Shown here: positions 1 through 12,857 of the stretch, piece after piece
How positions within the stretch are numbered: position 1 is the stretch's first letter
How the letters are laid out: each line of letters opens with the position of its first letter
Origin: Megascapheus bottae
Taxonomy: Eukaryota; Chordata; Mammalia; Rodentia; Geomyidae
Direction: 5' to 3'
Assembly (NCBI GenBank): GCA_024803745.1
Contig: JANJXV010000160.1
Coordinates: forward strand, 1,246,001 to 1,310,000
Length of the DNA: 64,000 nt
Translations under genes and position numbers: made by a program
Notes under the pieces: generated by a model
The model's database searches: none
What the model was told of the DNA's origin: nothing
What the model saw: only the letters and a program-made list of their open reading frames with translations

Positions 1-371
1 TGAATTAACCCTATTTTTGATCAACTTTCCATAAAATCTAACTAAAAGTGCCTATATTATAGCAAATTTGATAATTAAATGATATTTTAAGAGCCTGGAG
101 AAACTGGTAACACTAAACAGTTATCTACTGGATGGGACCCAAAAAGTGATTAATGTTACCTACCCATCATGCCCAAGTCCTGGAGTGCTAAAGCACTTCA
201 GTTCTTGTATCTGGGTCAGACTTGATCAACGTCCAAAATAAATTAAAAAATATAGAAAACATTTTTAACAATATTGTCCATTCAGCCCTTAAGAACAATT
301 GAAGTTTGCACTGCTAATTCTGATGAAATAACAAAAAAGACCATAATGAAAATATACGCGCAGTCTAAAAG
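1..371. other. unique AT-rich sequence
   Basis: No repeat, exon or RNA signal that I recognise. It precedes an L1 3' fragment. Confidence 0.4.
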
Positions 372-674
372 ATTTGCAATAGAGCAAAATCTTGATACAT
401 AAGGACATATAATGTGAAGCTTATTGAAAGGACCTCCAGGATGGTGAAACAAAAGCCATATAATGAATGATTGTTGTCCTTAATGTACTATGTTGTCTCT
501 CATCTCCTTTGCTGTCCCTTGGTTATCTCATATTGGTATAGTATCTCACTTTGTTATCTGATATATTGAATTTATTTGTATTTGGATATTTGAAATTTGA
601 TAGGGAAGGGGGGAAAACCAAGACGGGTGGGGGTGTGGGGGGGGGGAAACGGGTACCAAGACATGTGAAAGACA
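372..674 (+). mobile_element. LINE-1 3' UTR fragment, truncated at both ends
   Basis: The stretch from the 'gcaatagagcaaaatc' motif through the 'gaaaggacctccagga' motif to a G-rich tract (about 601-655) and 'accaagacatgtgaaag' aligns by eye with the 3' part of the longer L1 at 54200-56515. It lacks ORF2 and also lacks the terminal segment seen in other copies ('caccttctatctggcaaat' to the A-rich tail). Loss of the 3' terminus is unusual for an L1 insertion, which normally keeps its 3' end, so a later deletion or recombination is likely. No target-site duplication was seen. Confidence 0.85.
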
Positions 675-3409
675 TTTGTTTCAGAGTTCATTTGTTGGAC
701 TTATGCTAGGAAAAATCAACTAATGGCGATGCAGACAATAAAATATGAGGATTTACCTATCAAACAGCTTGAAAAACATTAAGAAACATTTTAGTAAAGT
801 GCTTATACTTATTTTTAATCAGTCAGAATTTCATTTCAATATCAAGGCACCCTTCACAAACTTATGAAATCCCTGATGACTAAAGTACAACAAGATTCTG
901 CAGGAAAAGGTAACACACCTAAGAGACTGTGATGAAGGGGTGGATGAGCCATGGCGTAGAAATCTAAGAGCAGAACAGCATAGATAGTCTATCAACTCCA
1001 GCTGGAGAGTGTTGTTTGCTTCTGTTTTCAGGGACAGAGTTCATGAATCATCCCATCAGTTTTTAAAACTTCAATCAGAGAAGTCAACTATTTGATGTGC
1101 AATCTTTATTTTCTTCTTTTTTTCCCACCCAAACCATAATATAGTGCAGAAAGAATATGTGTGTGAGGGATGCAAATAATAATCGCTACACCAAGTCGTC
1201 TTGGTGTTGACAGAAAAAAAAAGAAGAATTCCAGCAGCAATGTGTGAATCACGGGGAAACCATTACTGATGTGGCCAGTTCAGGTCACTGTGTTTTCAGA
1301 TTGGCGGCCACACAGAGCCTCCACAGTTCAAGTCCCATCTGACACGCACACATGCACTCTGGATCACTCAAAATAAAAACTGCTCTCCCTACACTTGTCT
1401 GTCTCCATGAGGTCAGCATTAAATAACTATTATGTCTGGCATAAAGAGCAATGGCTGCTCTTTTTTTCAAATGCCACCAGTTCCCATTTTAAAGTAAATG
1501 CCATTTGGTCAAAAATATGTATTCGTCTTGAAATCTGATAGGACTGAGTTGCAAAGCACTTCTGATTTTGTGCTCAGAGTACTTTTGTGGGGAAATTGCC
1601 ACTACCCACTCAGGCCTCTAGGGCCCCAGAGCTCAGGAATCGCTGAGCTCTGTCATTCTCGCCTACTTCTGCTGATTCCATGAGCCTTAGTGCCACCTCT
1701 GTCCATCATCATAGCATGTCTCTAATGTGTCTTAAATTTTTTCAAATGAAAATAGAATGACATACAATGATAATTTTTATAGTAACTGTAAATTTACATT
1801 ATTTTATTAATAAAAATCAATTGTGCAAGCCTCATGTATTACTGTTATACTGGACCCCAGTAATTATGAATACTGTCAATCTACCTTCTATTAGTAACAT
1901 TATTCTGGAATTTTAGGGTTATTTTTAACCATTTTAGAACATATTAGTTTTACAAGTTCTCATTTACATACACACATACATACATAAGACAAACCCAAGT
2001 AAACCTTGCTTCTGATGTCTCTCTCTGTCTCTCTCTCATCTCAACACAACCCCCTTTCTTAAAACATTTATCAGGAAAACACTGACTAACACACTGAATT
2101 CATAACCTAACTTTGGGGATTGAAACTTCTTCCTACAATTACTTAATAAAAACAAATATTGTTAAAACCATTATCAATGCTTTGTTTTCATGCTAGCATA
2201 TAAGTACTCTATCAAATTCTGAAGTACTTGTTTTTTGAATACATACCAAGAATATGACTAGCATTTGGCAGAGGAAGTGGATGAATATCTTAGTTTCCAG
2301 AATGCCTCTCTCTATACCCCTATGAACATTTCTAATTAGGGTTATGGCAACACTTGATAAATGTTCCAGGTTTCATACCCTGTAATCATCAGATTCTCAT
2401 ATGATTGGATAAAAAGATATTTGCATGATACACATGAAGCTGCCAAAATCTCTGACTGCTTAGTGCAACATCAAAGTAGATGGATGTGGTCCTGGGAAGG
2501 TAAAAGACAGAAAATTCCAAAATACTATGTCCCTCATTATAGCATCAGGTTCCGAGATTTTCCCTCAGTTCCCTCAACTTGAGAAAGTTACCAAGGGAAT
2601 TGCTGATAACAGTATGACTCTTCTTTATAACTGCAGGGAACCTCAGGAGAGCAGTCATTATGTTTTCCAACTGTTTAAAAATAATTTCCTTTCTATAGCT
2701 GAATTTTTAATGTTTACTATCTGTAAAAGATGGTTTTAATGTACACGAAAGATGGAAGGCAAATTATCAGGAACTGCCCCTTCCCCTGGGAATTTCTATT
2801 TATAATGCGAAAGACATGAACATGAATGTAACTTCAATAGGAGTACATGAAGACATTAAATTTTAGGTAACAGAAGATCAATAGAAAGGTTATGCCAGAC
2901 GTGAGGGAGAAAGAATCAAACCTGCTTGTGAGAACCTCAGAAGAGAACAAAGTGTAGACTTTGAAAGGGTGAACCAGAACTCACTGGGAGGATTTCAAAA
3001 TGGAGGAAATCACTGAGTAGAACTTAGGCCAAGTTCTCAGGAAAGGGGAGATCATAGGCAATGACTGGAGGCCAAAAAGACTGAAGAAAGGAGTGAAAAT
3101 GAAAATCAAAAAATAGGCCAATTCTACATCTGAAAAAACACTCAACTCAAATACATTATCCTCTACAATGATGCAGTAAAGAAAAAGATCATGTTAGGAA
3201 AAGAACTGTAAAATCTTTTTTGTTACCTCCCAAACTGTAAGTGAAAAGTCCAGCCTTCTTCCATTCAAATTGTTTGTCTCAGGTACTTATCACAGCAGTG
3301 ACCAACTGACTGACACCTTATCTCTTTTTGTTTCTTCTCTGAGTCACTGTACTCTAGCAGTATTGACAACTTCACTGTCTTGAAATAGACCTAAAGCATT
3401 TTGAGTCTA
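675..3409. other. unique sequence, no gene recognised
   Basis: AT-rich, with short open frames only. A small mixed CATA/TCTC microsatellite lies near 1970-2040. The part at about 1130-1480 is more complex and has isolated CpGs (for example around 1193 and 1304), so it could be a conserved non-coding piece. No splice-flanked open exon was convincing. Confidence 0.4.
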
Positions 3410-3780
3410 CCATTTCCTCTGCTGGGAACATTCACACTCAAAGTATTTGATATCCTTGTAACAATTCCATTCCTGACAACAGCTTGGCCTTTCATCAAAT
3501 GTGACATTGTTTGCTGAAACCTCCCCTGATTCATCCTTTTAAAAATTCCCTATGCTCTCTTTTTCACCTGTTGCTCTATAACCTAGGTAACTTATTTGAT
3601 TATGAACATACCTATGTCTATCTATAAATATGTATACCACATTCATCTTTTAATTTTTGTTTTCATGAGGGCAGGAATCTCCTTTTATCTGTGTCTGTTC
3701 ACTTCTGAATCTCTGAAATAGTTGTTTGGCACCTGGCAGACATTCAATTACTATTTTATAACTTAAGAAACAAATAAATG
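3410..3780 (+). mobile_element. ancient LINE-2 (L2) 3' fragment
   Basis: The sequence follows the usual L2 3' order: a diverged 'aaatgt-ac' / 'aaacctcccctga' section, then 'catgagggcaggaatct', 'ctgtgtctgttcac', and finally a 'tttggcacctggcagacattcaa' element. L2 is an old mammalian LINE with no active copies in placentals. Divergence is high, so the ends are approximate. Confidence 0.7.
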
Positions 3781-6700
3781 GGTCAACCTGAATGAGGTTA
3801 AAATACCTCATTAAGATCATTAAGATAAAATTAAAAGTGTCAGAATACTCTATGCACATGTATGTACATGAAAAATGTGGCTTTCTGTGATTGGTTTGGG
3901 ATGGCAGGGAAGGGTTTGGGATGGCAAGGAGGGAGAATAACAAAAAGGACGAGTATGCTTATGTGGACATGTCAATGTTAATGATGTCTGCAAAAAGGGA
4001 CACTTTCCAGAAGAAAGTGAAGAGTAGCTGATTTGATAATTTTTTTTTGCTAAAAAGTGTGAATAAGACAGAAAACTGGATTAACAGCGCAGGAATCCTC
4101 TACAGTTGTAATCCCCCCCCTTACATGAAGGAGTCTTGTCTCCCCAGGGAGCCAGGTGGCAGGAAGCCCTTCCCACTGTGAAGACTAGTTTGCAGAATTC
4201 CATGATTTGGGGGCTTGGGAAAAAGTGAAAATATGCAGTGTTTATGCAAAAATAAAGTCTATTCAATGACTTCAAGCCAGTGTTTCCACATGAAAACACC
4301 AAGACTGAAAGAAAAATTATGAAATCCAAAGATTAAATATAAAAGTCACTTCGATAAGATTAATGCATACTGTGTATAATAAGATTCTTAGCTTCCGTCC
4401 TTGCAAATTATCAGTTGCCAAAGTTAAGGTAAGTAAAGTTATTTTCTACAAGGACTGTTCCATTTTCCTTTGTTATATAGACATTCATTCTTCTCCAACT
4501 GAAAAGAATTGCACATTGTAAGTGTAGATTCATAGTTCTCTATCCCCAAAAGAGAATCAAAGTAGCTCAATGTTTCTCAGTTAGCTAAGAGACTACTATG
4601 ACATGTTTCCAACAGAGCATCTCTCTGGAAAACAATACTTGTGAATTATAAATTACAGAAACAAGCAACCCCTGGTTAAGGAAAAATCAAATGGAGTAAT
4701 TCAGACTCTCCCAGAGTGACAAGTGAATAGCTTGCCTTGTTGTGTAAAAGAACAAGTTTCCTGTCTCCTGGCTGTCCTCTGTCCACTAAAGAGTCAACAA
4801 CATTTTATTGTTTCTCAGTACTCCATTTGGTGCATCTCAACTTGCTTTTTATATTGCCTTAGTTTATGAAAATAAATGTTGTACTTTCCTGGTGGGACCA
4901 AAAATAAATGATGGCTCATACTGTACGTGGGTTCTTGCTCATGACAATCCAGACTGCTAACAGATTGTTAATATGTTAACAGTTCTATTATAAGATGCTC
5001 AAAAATGTAATTTTAAGGCCATTTGTGGAGCTGGATTCTGCATGCCAGGGGTCATCAGGACTGACATAGCTGAGAAGCTGTATGACCTCTCCACTCAGGT
5101 GTCTGCAAAGGTGTGAAGGGTGAGATAACCCAGCAGTTTAGGGTAGCAGTTTTCAAGCTGTTCTGTTTACCCAGGGGTAGCCATTTTGAGCAGAATATTA
5201 ACTAAAATAATACAGTAAGTATGATCGAGTTCCTTTTGGTACAGAGCTACTTAAAATTAAACTAAGGGTATTTCACATCCAGAATTTTCTGGCAATGACA
5301 AGGGTGAAGAAAAATTACCAAAGGCTGAACTCAAAGAAATTAGTATGTATTTTGCAGTTCCTATTCTCAAAGATATTGGCAGAAACATTTAATCATATGT
5401 GATCCAAAATATTTAGCTTTGGTGTTATTCACATGTTTTATTTATTATTTATATATGTTACTTACAAATTACAAGGTGTTCCTACACAGATTCTTGATAC
5501 TGATATTATAAAGGGGAAGTCTAGCATTAGGTAGGAACCTCTGTGATATCACAAAGAAGAATATACAGAAACATACTTAGTCAGATAAACAGATAGGAGT
5601 ACACTCCACACATTCATCTCGGTAAATTTTCACTGAATGAGTGGCAACATTTTGAAAGAAAATATTTAGTAGAAGGTGGTTACCTACTGTCACAATTGCT
5701 ACCCTCAAACACTAGATAGTAACAGCGAAGTCCAGCTACTGATTTAGACTGACTCAGACAAATTTCATACAAGTCAATTTTCCTCAACACTTCAGTGCCA
5801 TACACCACAGCAAATGTTTATACTCACAAAATTTCCATAAGTCAATGTGTACTCTTACCTTACGCTGTGTCGTTCAGTATTTTTTTTACAAACTAAAGTA
5901 TTATAGAGAGTATTTTCACATTGTTATTATGTGTTTTACTTTAGTATTTGTGTATATTTATCATTTATACAACTGAAATTGTAGGGGAGTGTTTTGGTTT
6001 TTCAGGTGTCCACACCCCACCTGCTCATTCTCTCCCTCATATTACTAGGCAGAGGTGATATTTCAAGTAAACATGCAGAGCTTCTGTTTGCCAAGGATAT
6101 TTAAATATTTTCATGATGATAACTTTATTTGGAAGCCAATTCTTTGAAAAGCCTTTAACCAGTACTCCAGATTTCCCAGCCTAGTATGTTTTTCCAGTAA
6201 TTGCATATAAACGCATAGAGACAATTGCATGCTGATGCACTCTGACTGTTACAAGGCCCTGAGCCCAACTCTGAATTCCAAAGGTAGGTTCAGCATCACC
6301 TAAAACATACATTGAGTTTAAGGGAAAAAAATTCCTGAAAGAAACTAAAGAAGGCTCACTACTCCCCTAACTTACAACTAAATATACACAAAAACAATGG
6401 TAATATGCCAAGTGAGAAAACCCCAAATCAACTCAGACCCGGTGATCATAAGGCCAGTGGGATGTGTGCACTGCACTGCACTGCTGGCCACGGCCACTGG
6501 GCTACACCTCGTCCAGGTGAGGAAGAGGCTCCTTCTGATACGCTCTCCACAACTCACACGCAAGTCATTCCATACGTGAGAGCACGTCTGTTTTCTTCAC
6601 AACTGTTATCTGGGAATAGAGCTATCTTCTTCCTAAAACTATTATAAAGGACTTCAAACTCCCAGAAAAAAATAGAACTATTAGTGTTTTCTGGCATTTT

Positions 6701-7185
6701 TACATTTGTGTTATTTAAATGTAAGAAAGAAAATGTTACTTTCTATAAGAATGCCTCCTAAATATAACAAAGCAAAAGGGCTAAAGAGACCAGGCCGAGC
6801 AGGATTCACAATCTTCCCAGGGCTAGAAGTTCAGCAATAATGTTTGCCTAGCAAGCAAATCCTAGAGCTGCCAAATAGAAAACAAGCAAAACCTTTTCCA
6901 ATTGTATTCCCTCTGAAACATTTAAAACTTCTGCCCAATGACAATCCTTCCTGAAAAGGCCTTCTGAGGTCAGAGATACTTAGAACTGTGCGGAAGTATC
7001 AAGTCACATGGGAACAATGCATCGATGCAGGTCTTATTACTTGTGATTAGAGTCAGATAACTAACCTCACACTATGACTTCTAATAAACATTTCTATACT
7101 ATACTATAGTATTCTTGAAAGAACTCATACTGCTTTACACAAAACATCTGCAGCTGTGAGGAGGAAAATGTCCACTGACTCACAC
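3781..7185. other. unique sequence with one CpG-rich patch
   Basis: No young SINE or LINE-1 is visible over 3.4 kb. The patch at 6429-6590 has higher GC and about seven CpGs in an AT-rich setting (see findings). The section near 5030-5210 might hold a very diverged DNA transposon remnant but I cannot support a family. Confidence 0.4.
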
Positions 7186-7275
7186 TGGAGTTGGGGTATT
7201 TTGACATCATTTTCAAGGTAAGCAAACAGAGAGAGGTTAAATGACATTGGAAGGTCACATGTTTCCTCTTTCTGA
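7186..7275 (+). mobile_element. MIR SINE core fragment
   Basis: The run 'attttcaaggtaag', 'cagagagaggttaaatgac' and 'aaggtcacatg' resembles the central part of MIR (fraction with 'cagagaggttaagtaac-tgcccaaggtcacac'). MIR is an old tRNA-derived SINE whose 3' end matches L2. The copy is short and diverged. Confidence 0.5.
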
Positions 7276-10200
7276 AGGAAGATGATGGTTGCGTTGCAAA
7301 TAAAGAGAACTTCAACCAGAGAGAATTAGTGGAGCAGTCACAATTTGACCTTTCACCCTCTGACTGTAGCAAGCTATTAGAATTGTGTATATATGTCATC
7401 GTTATACTATTGCATGAGAAATGAATTAACTAATTTCCATGCTGATACTCGTGCTGCTAGAAAATCATGCTTCCATTCAATTTTACATAAAAGTATACCA
7501 ATGAATTTAGACTGTTCTACTAAATCTCATGTAATGTTAAGATTTTTATTATGTCAGGTAACTGAAACCATGTTCCCCATACTTCAGAATTTAACATATC
7601 AGAAAGCATGGAGAAGATACACAAATGTGTAGCTAAGTTGACAAAACTCGGGTTCCTTCTGAATTACTGTTATGTTTTTACTGCTGTCCCTGTAAGTCAG
7701 CAGTGTCAATGAGAAGCCTACTGTGTATGAATCAATAGATAATGAGATGAGTGAAGTTTTAGGATTGGAGGCCACTAACACTAGTTCTTTGCTATAGACT
7801 TTCAATCCCAGTTACAATATAATTATACTAACCTTAATTTTCCAATGACAAATTTGAACATTTATTTGAGAATCACAAAACAGACGTTCCTCTGCTTACA
7901 TGTTTCAAAATAGTACTCTTGTTGAATTTTAATGCAACCAAGACATAATTCATATCATAAAAGAGATACAAACTTGTATGAGACTTTACTTACAAGTAGT
8001 TATTTTCAGATAAATTTGTATAAGAAAGACAAGGATGTTTGTATGGCACAGAAAACATGTAAAGGGGAATTTTTAGGGATAGTTATGATTTTAACGTAGC
8101 CGAGATTATGATGGAAATCAAGACAGTCTTTACGACCCATTTGATTGAATAGTATTGGTTAGCAAGGGTTAAGGGAGAATTTTTGGAACCAAATGTATTA
8201 AAAACTAGTTTGGAGAAAGAGAATACAATTAAATGAATATAGAAAAAAAGAGATGATATGAGTACAAAAGGTGAGAAAAATCAAAGGAAAAGCTGTCTTT
8301 TTCCTTGTTGGTATTGTTTATATCAGTTTCCCTTTGTCCTCCTCTATCAATCTTCCCTACCTGGGAGTAACAGAACCACAAAAGCAAAATGGAAAGTATC
8401 AGTGGTAAATTAGCTTTCTTAGCTAGTGATAGATGTCTCATAATCAGGAAAGAAATAGGATAGCAATACAAACAGAAACTCAAGTATTTTGTGGTATCCA
8501 AACTACTGCATATTCTAACAGGGTACTGGAACTAGAGTTAACAAGTTCTCATTTAACCTCCTCTTCATCTTTAAAAGCAGCACTCAAAAGTCTTCACAGC
8601 TTAACTTGACTTTCAAGATCATGCATTTGGGATGTATTTATCATTGTTCAGAATAGGGGAGGAAAGTGCCCAGGTAAAAGAAAGGCAATTTCGCAAAATG
8701 AATTAAAGATAATTCAAGAGAAAGGAGATTGACAAAGAAAGAAACACTTGCCACAACTGCATACATTTTACTTATTTAAGGTACAGATAATGAGATTTTA
8801 TAATGATCCATACATAAGATTACCACATAAATAATTTTATTTTCTTAAAAAATGGGAAATGCTGACCAATTCTAATAGCTGAGAGATACCAGCCAGGTTT
8901 TTGAGGAAGTTATTTAGATGGGAGGAATGATGTGTACAATAAAAGGACTCTGGATACCCCAGAACAGAAGAGCATAATAGAAGGAAATGTTTAAATAAGG
9001 AACTGTTTTAAGCAAGAGGTCATGAAGGGAATTAGCTGTTCCCACGAGTCCAGATGCTCCAAATCCACAGGAGCAATGGTAAGAATTCTATGTTTCACTG
9101 ATAAGGGAATGAGGGGGATAAAAGAATTAAGCTGAAATAGACATCCTAGGAGGAACTGGTACACATGCCATGGCCATACTCCAGTTATATTTGGAAAGAA
9201 ACTAAATCAGAACAATGTAATTGGAGTTACATTTCTAAAGCAGAAAATAGATTAAAAAGTAACAAATGTATGGCTTCCTTCTGCCAAGTCCTGGGTAGAG
9301 AAGGAAAAAATCCACAACTTCTCAATACTTCGCAAAGAACCACTAGTCTTGAAAATAAGAACCAGCATCCTAGCAAAAGCAGAAAATACAGGAAACAACA
9401 TCACGAGACCGAGACGTGTCACTTACTACTCAAAGTAGTGAAAGATGCAGCAAACCTGCAGATTTTAACCATAGGGTTTTGAAATAGAACAGAAAATAGG
9501 GTGCTTGAAAAAGAACAGAAGAGGTTTACTCATCCTTCTCCTTAGAGTTAAGACCAATCTCCTAGTTTGTTCCTTGGTTCTAAACAAAGTAGAAACAATC
9601 ATAAGCATCTGGATAGAACATAAAATGATCCTTGTACACTCTTCATGCAAGATAGACACCAGGAAGAAATCTTTTATTCAAGGAAGTAGGGTTTGCCCTG
9701 TTGAAGAGATAGGAGAGTGAGTAGGTAGGTGCTGGAGAAGGATCTTCTGTAGAATTATGAGTCAACCCAAGAAAACTAAATTTCTGTATCATAAAATTAG
9801 CCAGCAAAACAGAAAGAACAGTTCAAAAACATGAAACTTGCTTAGCTTGATTTCTGTTTATATTGGTGAAGTACTTGCTCATTGAGGATCAATATTTCCA
9901 CTGCAAACAACAAGCAAACTTGACTAAAATATAAAATGACTTACGTCTGGAAAGCACTGGGGAGATTCCAAGATGTTAAGAATTTGAGAACCAAGATCAA
10001 GGAGAGAGAGAAAGGATAAAAGCAAGAGACCTAAATACCAAATCACCACATGGAATGTACAAGTTCTAACATCCGAGCTGAAAATAAAATCATGGGGTAG
10101 TTGCTAAGAGATGGAGTAGGTAGATCCACTTTTAAGCTTTGTCACCAAGTTTATAAAACAAACTTTGACAGTCATAAAAGAGGACACGGGTATTTTCTGC

Positions 10201-11398
10201 ATGATTTTACTGATGTTAAGGCTCTACTTTGCATAAAAATGTTGAAAGAAAGCAACATTTGATCGTTGGCAAGTGGCATGCAGAGATGGAGAAACTTGAG
10301 AATACATATACCATACTAGCAACACTCTCCTTTTTGAGAAGTGAATTTTAGAAGTGCCCTTAAGATAACAGTCCAATAAGTCACATTTTTATTAGTATTT
10401 GATATGTATTTTTGTGTAAATACAACATATGTATGTAAATACATATGTATGTAAATACGATAAAAATTAGGCTGTATCTAGTATCGGTAACATTACTCCA
10501 TTTATGAGGCAGCACTGTCATGATGTAATGACTTTCTAAAGGTCTCACCTCAACACAGCAATGAAATTCCAAAAGGGTGTAGAGGAGTCATTCCACCTGC
10601 GAACATCCTGCCCTGGATCCTCCACAGTTCATGTCTAATTCATGTCTTCTGCAAACACATTATACATCCATTCTATACTCCATAGCTCCCCACATCCTCA
10701 CGTATTCCAACAGCAACTCAACAGCAACTCACAGGTCCAAACTCTCAGCTAAATCAGACATAACTAGACCTAAAACATGATTCATCCTGAGGCAAATTCT
10801 GTCTAGCTAGGATGTTTTAAATCAAAGTGTTAAGGTTAAGTGCTTCTCAAACACAGTGGAAGGACATACATCAAAAAAGAAATGGACAACAGGACCCACG
10901 TAAATTCACACAAGGAAAGCAACATTAGACCCCAAACTCTATACCAGTTCTCTGCATGTGTTCTCTATTGGACACACAGTGGTGGTTGACACCACAAAGC
11001 CTTTGGCAACCCTGCTTCTTTGGCTTTGTAAGTTCATCTATCATATATTTTTCTTCCACAAAGCTCTAAAGCAGAGAGAGACTGCAGAGAGGATGGGTTT
11101 TACTCCATCTTCCAGGAAATTGTTCTCCATTTCCACCATAGATTGGCTAACTATACTTCCATCAGCATTCTGTCAAATTACCTAAGCACTCTTCTTAGAG
11201 GATTCAGACTTTCTCTACAGCACCCTTCTTTCTCCCAATCCTCACCAGCACAAACCTCAATATGTTGCTAGTGACAATACCGGTTTTCTGGCCTGCTCTT
11301 CCAAATTCTTCTGGTTTTTATCCAGCTTCAAAGCTGCTTCCACATGTTTAACTATTTGCTATAGTGATAGTCTCACTTTTCAATATCAATTTTCTTTT
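7276..11398. other. unique sequence, no gene recognised
   Basis: Four kilobases without a young repeat. Short open frames (for example a 105-codon frame at 9165-9482) show no domain or conserved motif that I recognise and fit chance expectation. A 16-bp tandem pair lies at 10426-10457. Confidence 0.4.
10426..10457. repeat. 16-bp perfect tandem pair
   Basis: The unit 'catatgtatgtaaata' occurs twice in direct succession (10426-10441 and 10442-10457) with no mismatch. Confidence 0.9.
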
Positions 11399-11590
11399 TT
11401 AGTCTGTTTTGTGATGCAGTCGCTATACCACAGACTGGGTCAATCATAATCAGTAGAAGTTTTTTTTTGTCTCACAGTTCTGGAGACTGGGAAGTCTGAG
11501 ATTGAGAGACTGCATCTGGGAGGTGCTTCGTGCTATGTCTAAAAAGACAGCAGGACAAACACAAAGTATGATAGAGAGAAGAAAAAAGCT
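11399..11590 (-). mobile_element. MaLR-type LTR fragment (antisense)
   Basis: The plus strand begins 'ttagtctgtttt' followed by 'accacagactgggt' and 'ctcacagttctggagactgg', the order seen in antisense MaLR (MST/THE1/MLT-like) LTRs of placental mammals. Only the LTR part is present, with no internal sequence. The subfamily cannot be assigned by eye. Confidence 0.55.
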
Positions 11591-12065
11591 CAAAGAAATT
11601 CACCTTTTTTTGAGAGACTTTTGAGAGTTAGAAAAGCCTACAAACCATAACAAATAATCTATTCTAAACATGGCAGTTGTAGCTGAACATCTTTGATATT
11701 TTCTCCAGTTTCTTACTAATTTAAAACACTTTGTAGTCTGTGAGCTGGGAGTTGTAAACCTTAAAAAGGTTGTATTATCAAACATTTAAAACAAATGTAG
11801 AAAAATTCATATGTAAAATCTTAATAAAAAACACATAAGACGTAGAATACTAATTTATAGGAGCTATTTCCAAAAAAGAAATAATCTATAACTAAGTTTC
11901 AAACATGATTATGAACATAGATCACCATTTTAAAATATCTCTGGATTGAAAGAATGCCACGGTTTATAAAACTGTATTATTTCTGGTGAGATGATTTTTA
12001 TGGCTAAGTAAAACAAAAGGTAAGATTTTAAGCAAAAATTTAATATCAATCAAACTGTTTTATAT
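11591..12065. other. unique AT-rich sequence
   Basis: Nothing recognised between the LTR scrap and the antisense L1 3' end. Confidence 0.4.
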
Positions 12066-12390
12066 TATTTATTTTTTTCTTTTTTTATTGTAATTAATAA
12101 AAGGGTTACATGATATTTGCCAGATAGAAGGTGCATTCATTCACATACGTTAATACCCTTTCACATGTCTTGGTACCCATTAACCTCTCCCCCACCCACC
12201 ACCCACCCCCTGTCTTGGTTTTACCCCTTGCCTATCAAATTTCAAATAACCAAATACAAATAAATTCGATATATCAGATAACAAAGTGAGATACTGTAAC
12301 AATATGAGTTACCCAAGGGACAGCAAAGGAGATGAAAGATAACATAGTAGATTAAGGACAACAATCATTCATTATATGGCTTTTGTTTAA
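12066..12390 (-). mobile_element. 5'-truncated LINE-1 (3' UTR only)
   Basis: Reads on the minus strand as the 3' UTR shared with the L1 at 54200-56515: the 'gaatgattgttgtcctta' motif, a G-rich tract (C-rich on the plus strand, 12184-12212), the 'ccttctatctggcaaat' motif and the A-rich end. The plus strand starts with the T-rich complement of the tail. Similar 'tatattatttat' and 'tataatatttat' strings flank it, a possible decayed target duplication. Only about 320 bases were inserted, typical of severe 5' truncation. Confidence 0.88.
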
Positions 12391-12725
12391 TTATTATAAT
12401 ATTTATCATCTAAGCAGAAGTGCATCTTGTGTATTGGAAACTGCAGCACCAAATTGTTGAATTATTTCTTAACGCTGCCTCTAACTTCCTTTACATAGCA
12501 GCAATAGATTTTGTTTTGATCTTGATTTTTTTAGTGATTCAGTCCATATAGAGAATTAATAATTAATCTGGTCCTAATATCAATAGCCTGTGAAATACTA
12601 AATTAACTGACATTCCGGATTCTTAATTACTGTTTTCCAAGTTAGCATTGATCTTTTCATGGTTGGCTATGGTGCACATTAGATATCTATAAGCAGCTCC
12701 AACAGCAACTGGGACATTGTAGGGT
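12391..12725. other. unique AT-rich block, possible conserved non-coding element
   Basis: A non-repetitive block with several TAAT-type homeodomain-like cores ('attaataattaat', 'cttaattactg'). No coding signal. Conservation cannot be judged from one sequence. Confidence 0.3.
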
Positions 12726-12739
12726 GCTCAATAATGTTT

Positions 12740-12842
12740 TATTGTTTTTGGTCGTGGGACCTGAACTCTGGGTCTCGGCATTGGCCCTGAGCTCTTCAGC
12801 CCATAGCTACCACCCTACATCTTGAGCCACAGCACCACTTCC
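12740..12842 (-). mobile_element. solitary Geo-type SINE arm
   Basis: Minus-strand match to the right arm of the local dimeric SINEs only (complement of 'cttgagccacagcaccact' and 'gaactctgggtc' on the plus strand). Imperfect flanking repeats, 'gctcaataatgtttt' on the left and 'gctcaatgaattttt' on the right, suggest that the arm inserted by itself or as a 5'-truncated dimer. Confidence 0.7.
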
Positions 12843-12857
12843 TGCTCAATGAATTTT

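Noticed and set aside
4081..4329. Possible LTR or exon in a slightly GC-richer stretch
   Set aside because: No LTR landmarks and no paired splice sites; left as unique sequence.
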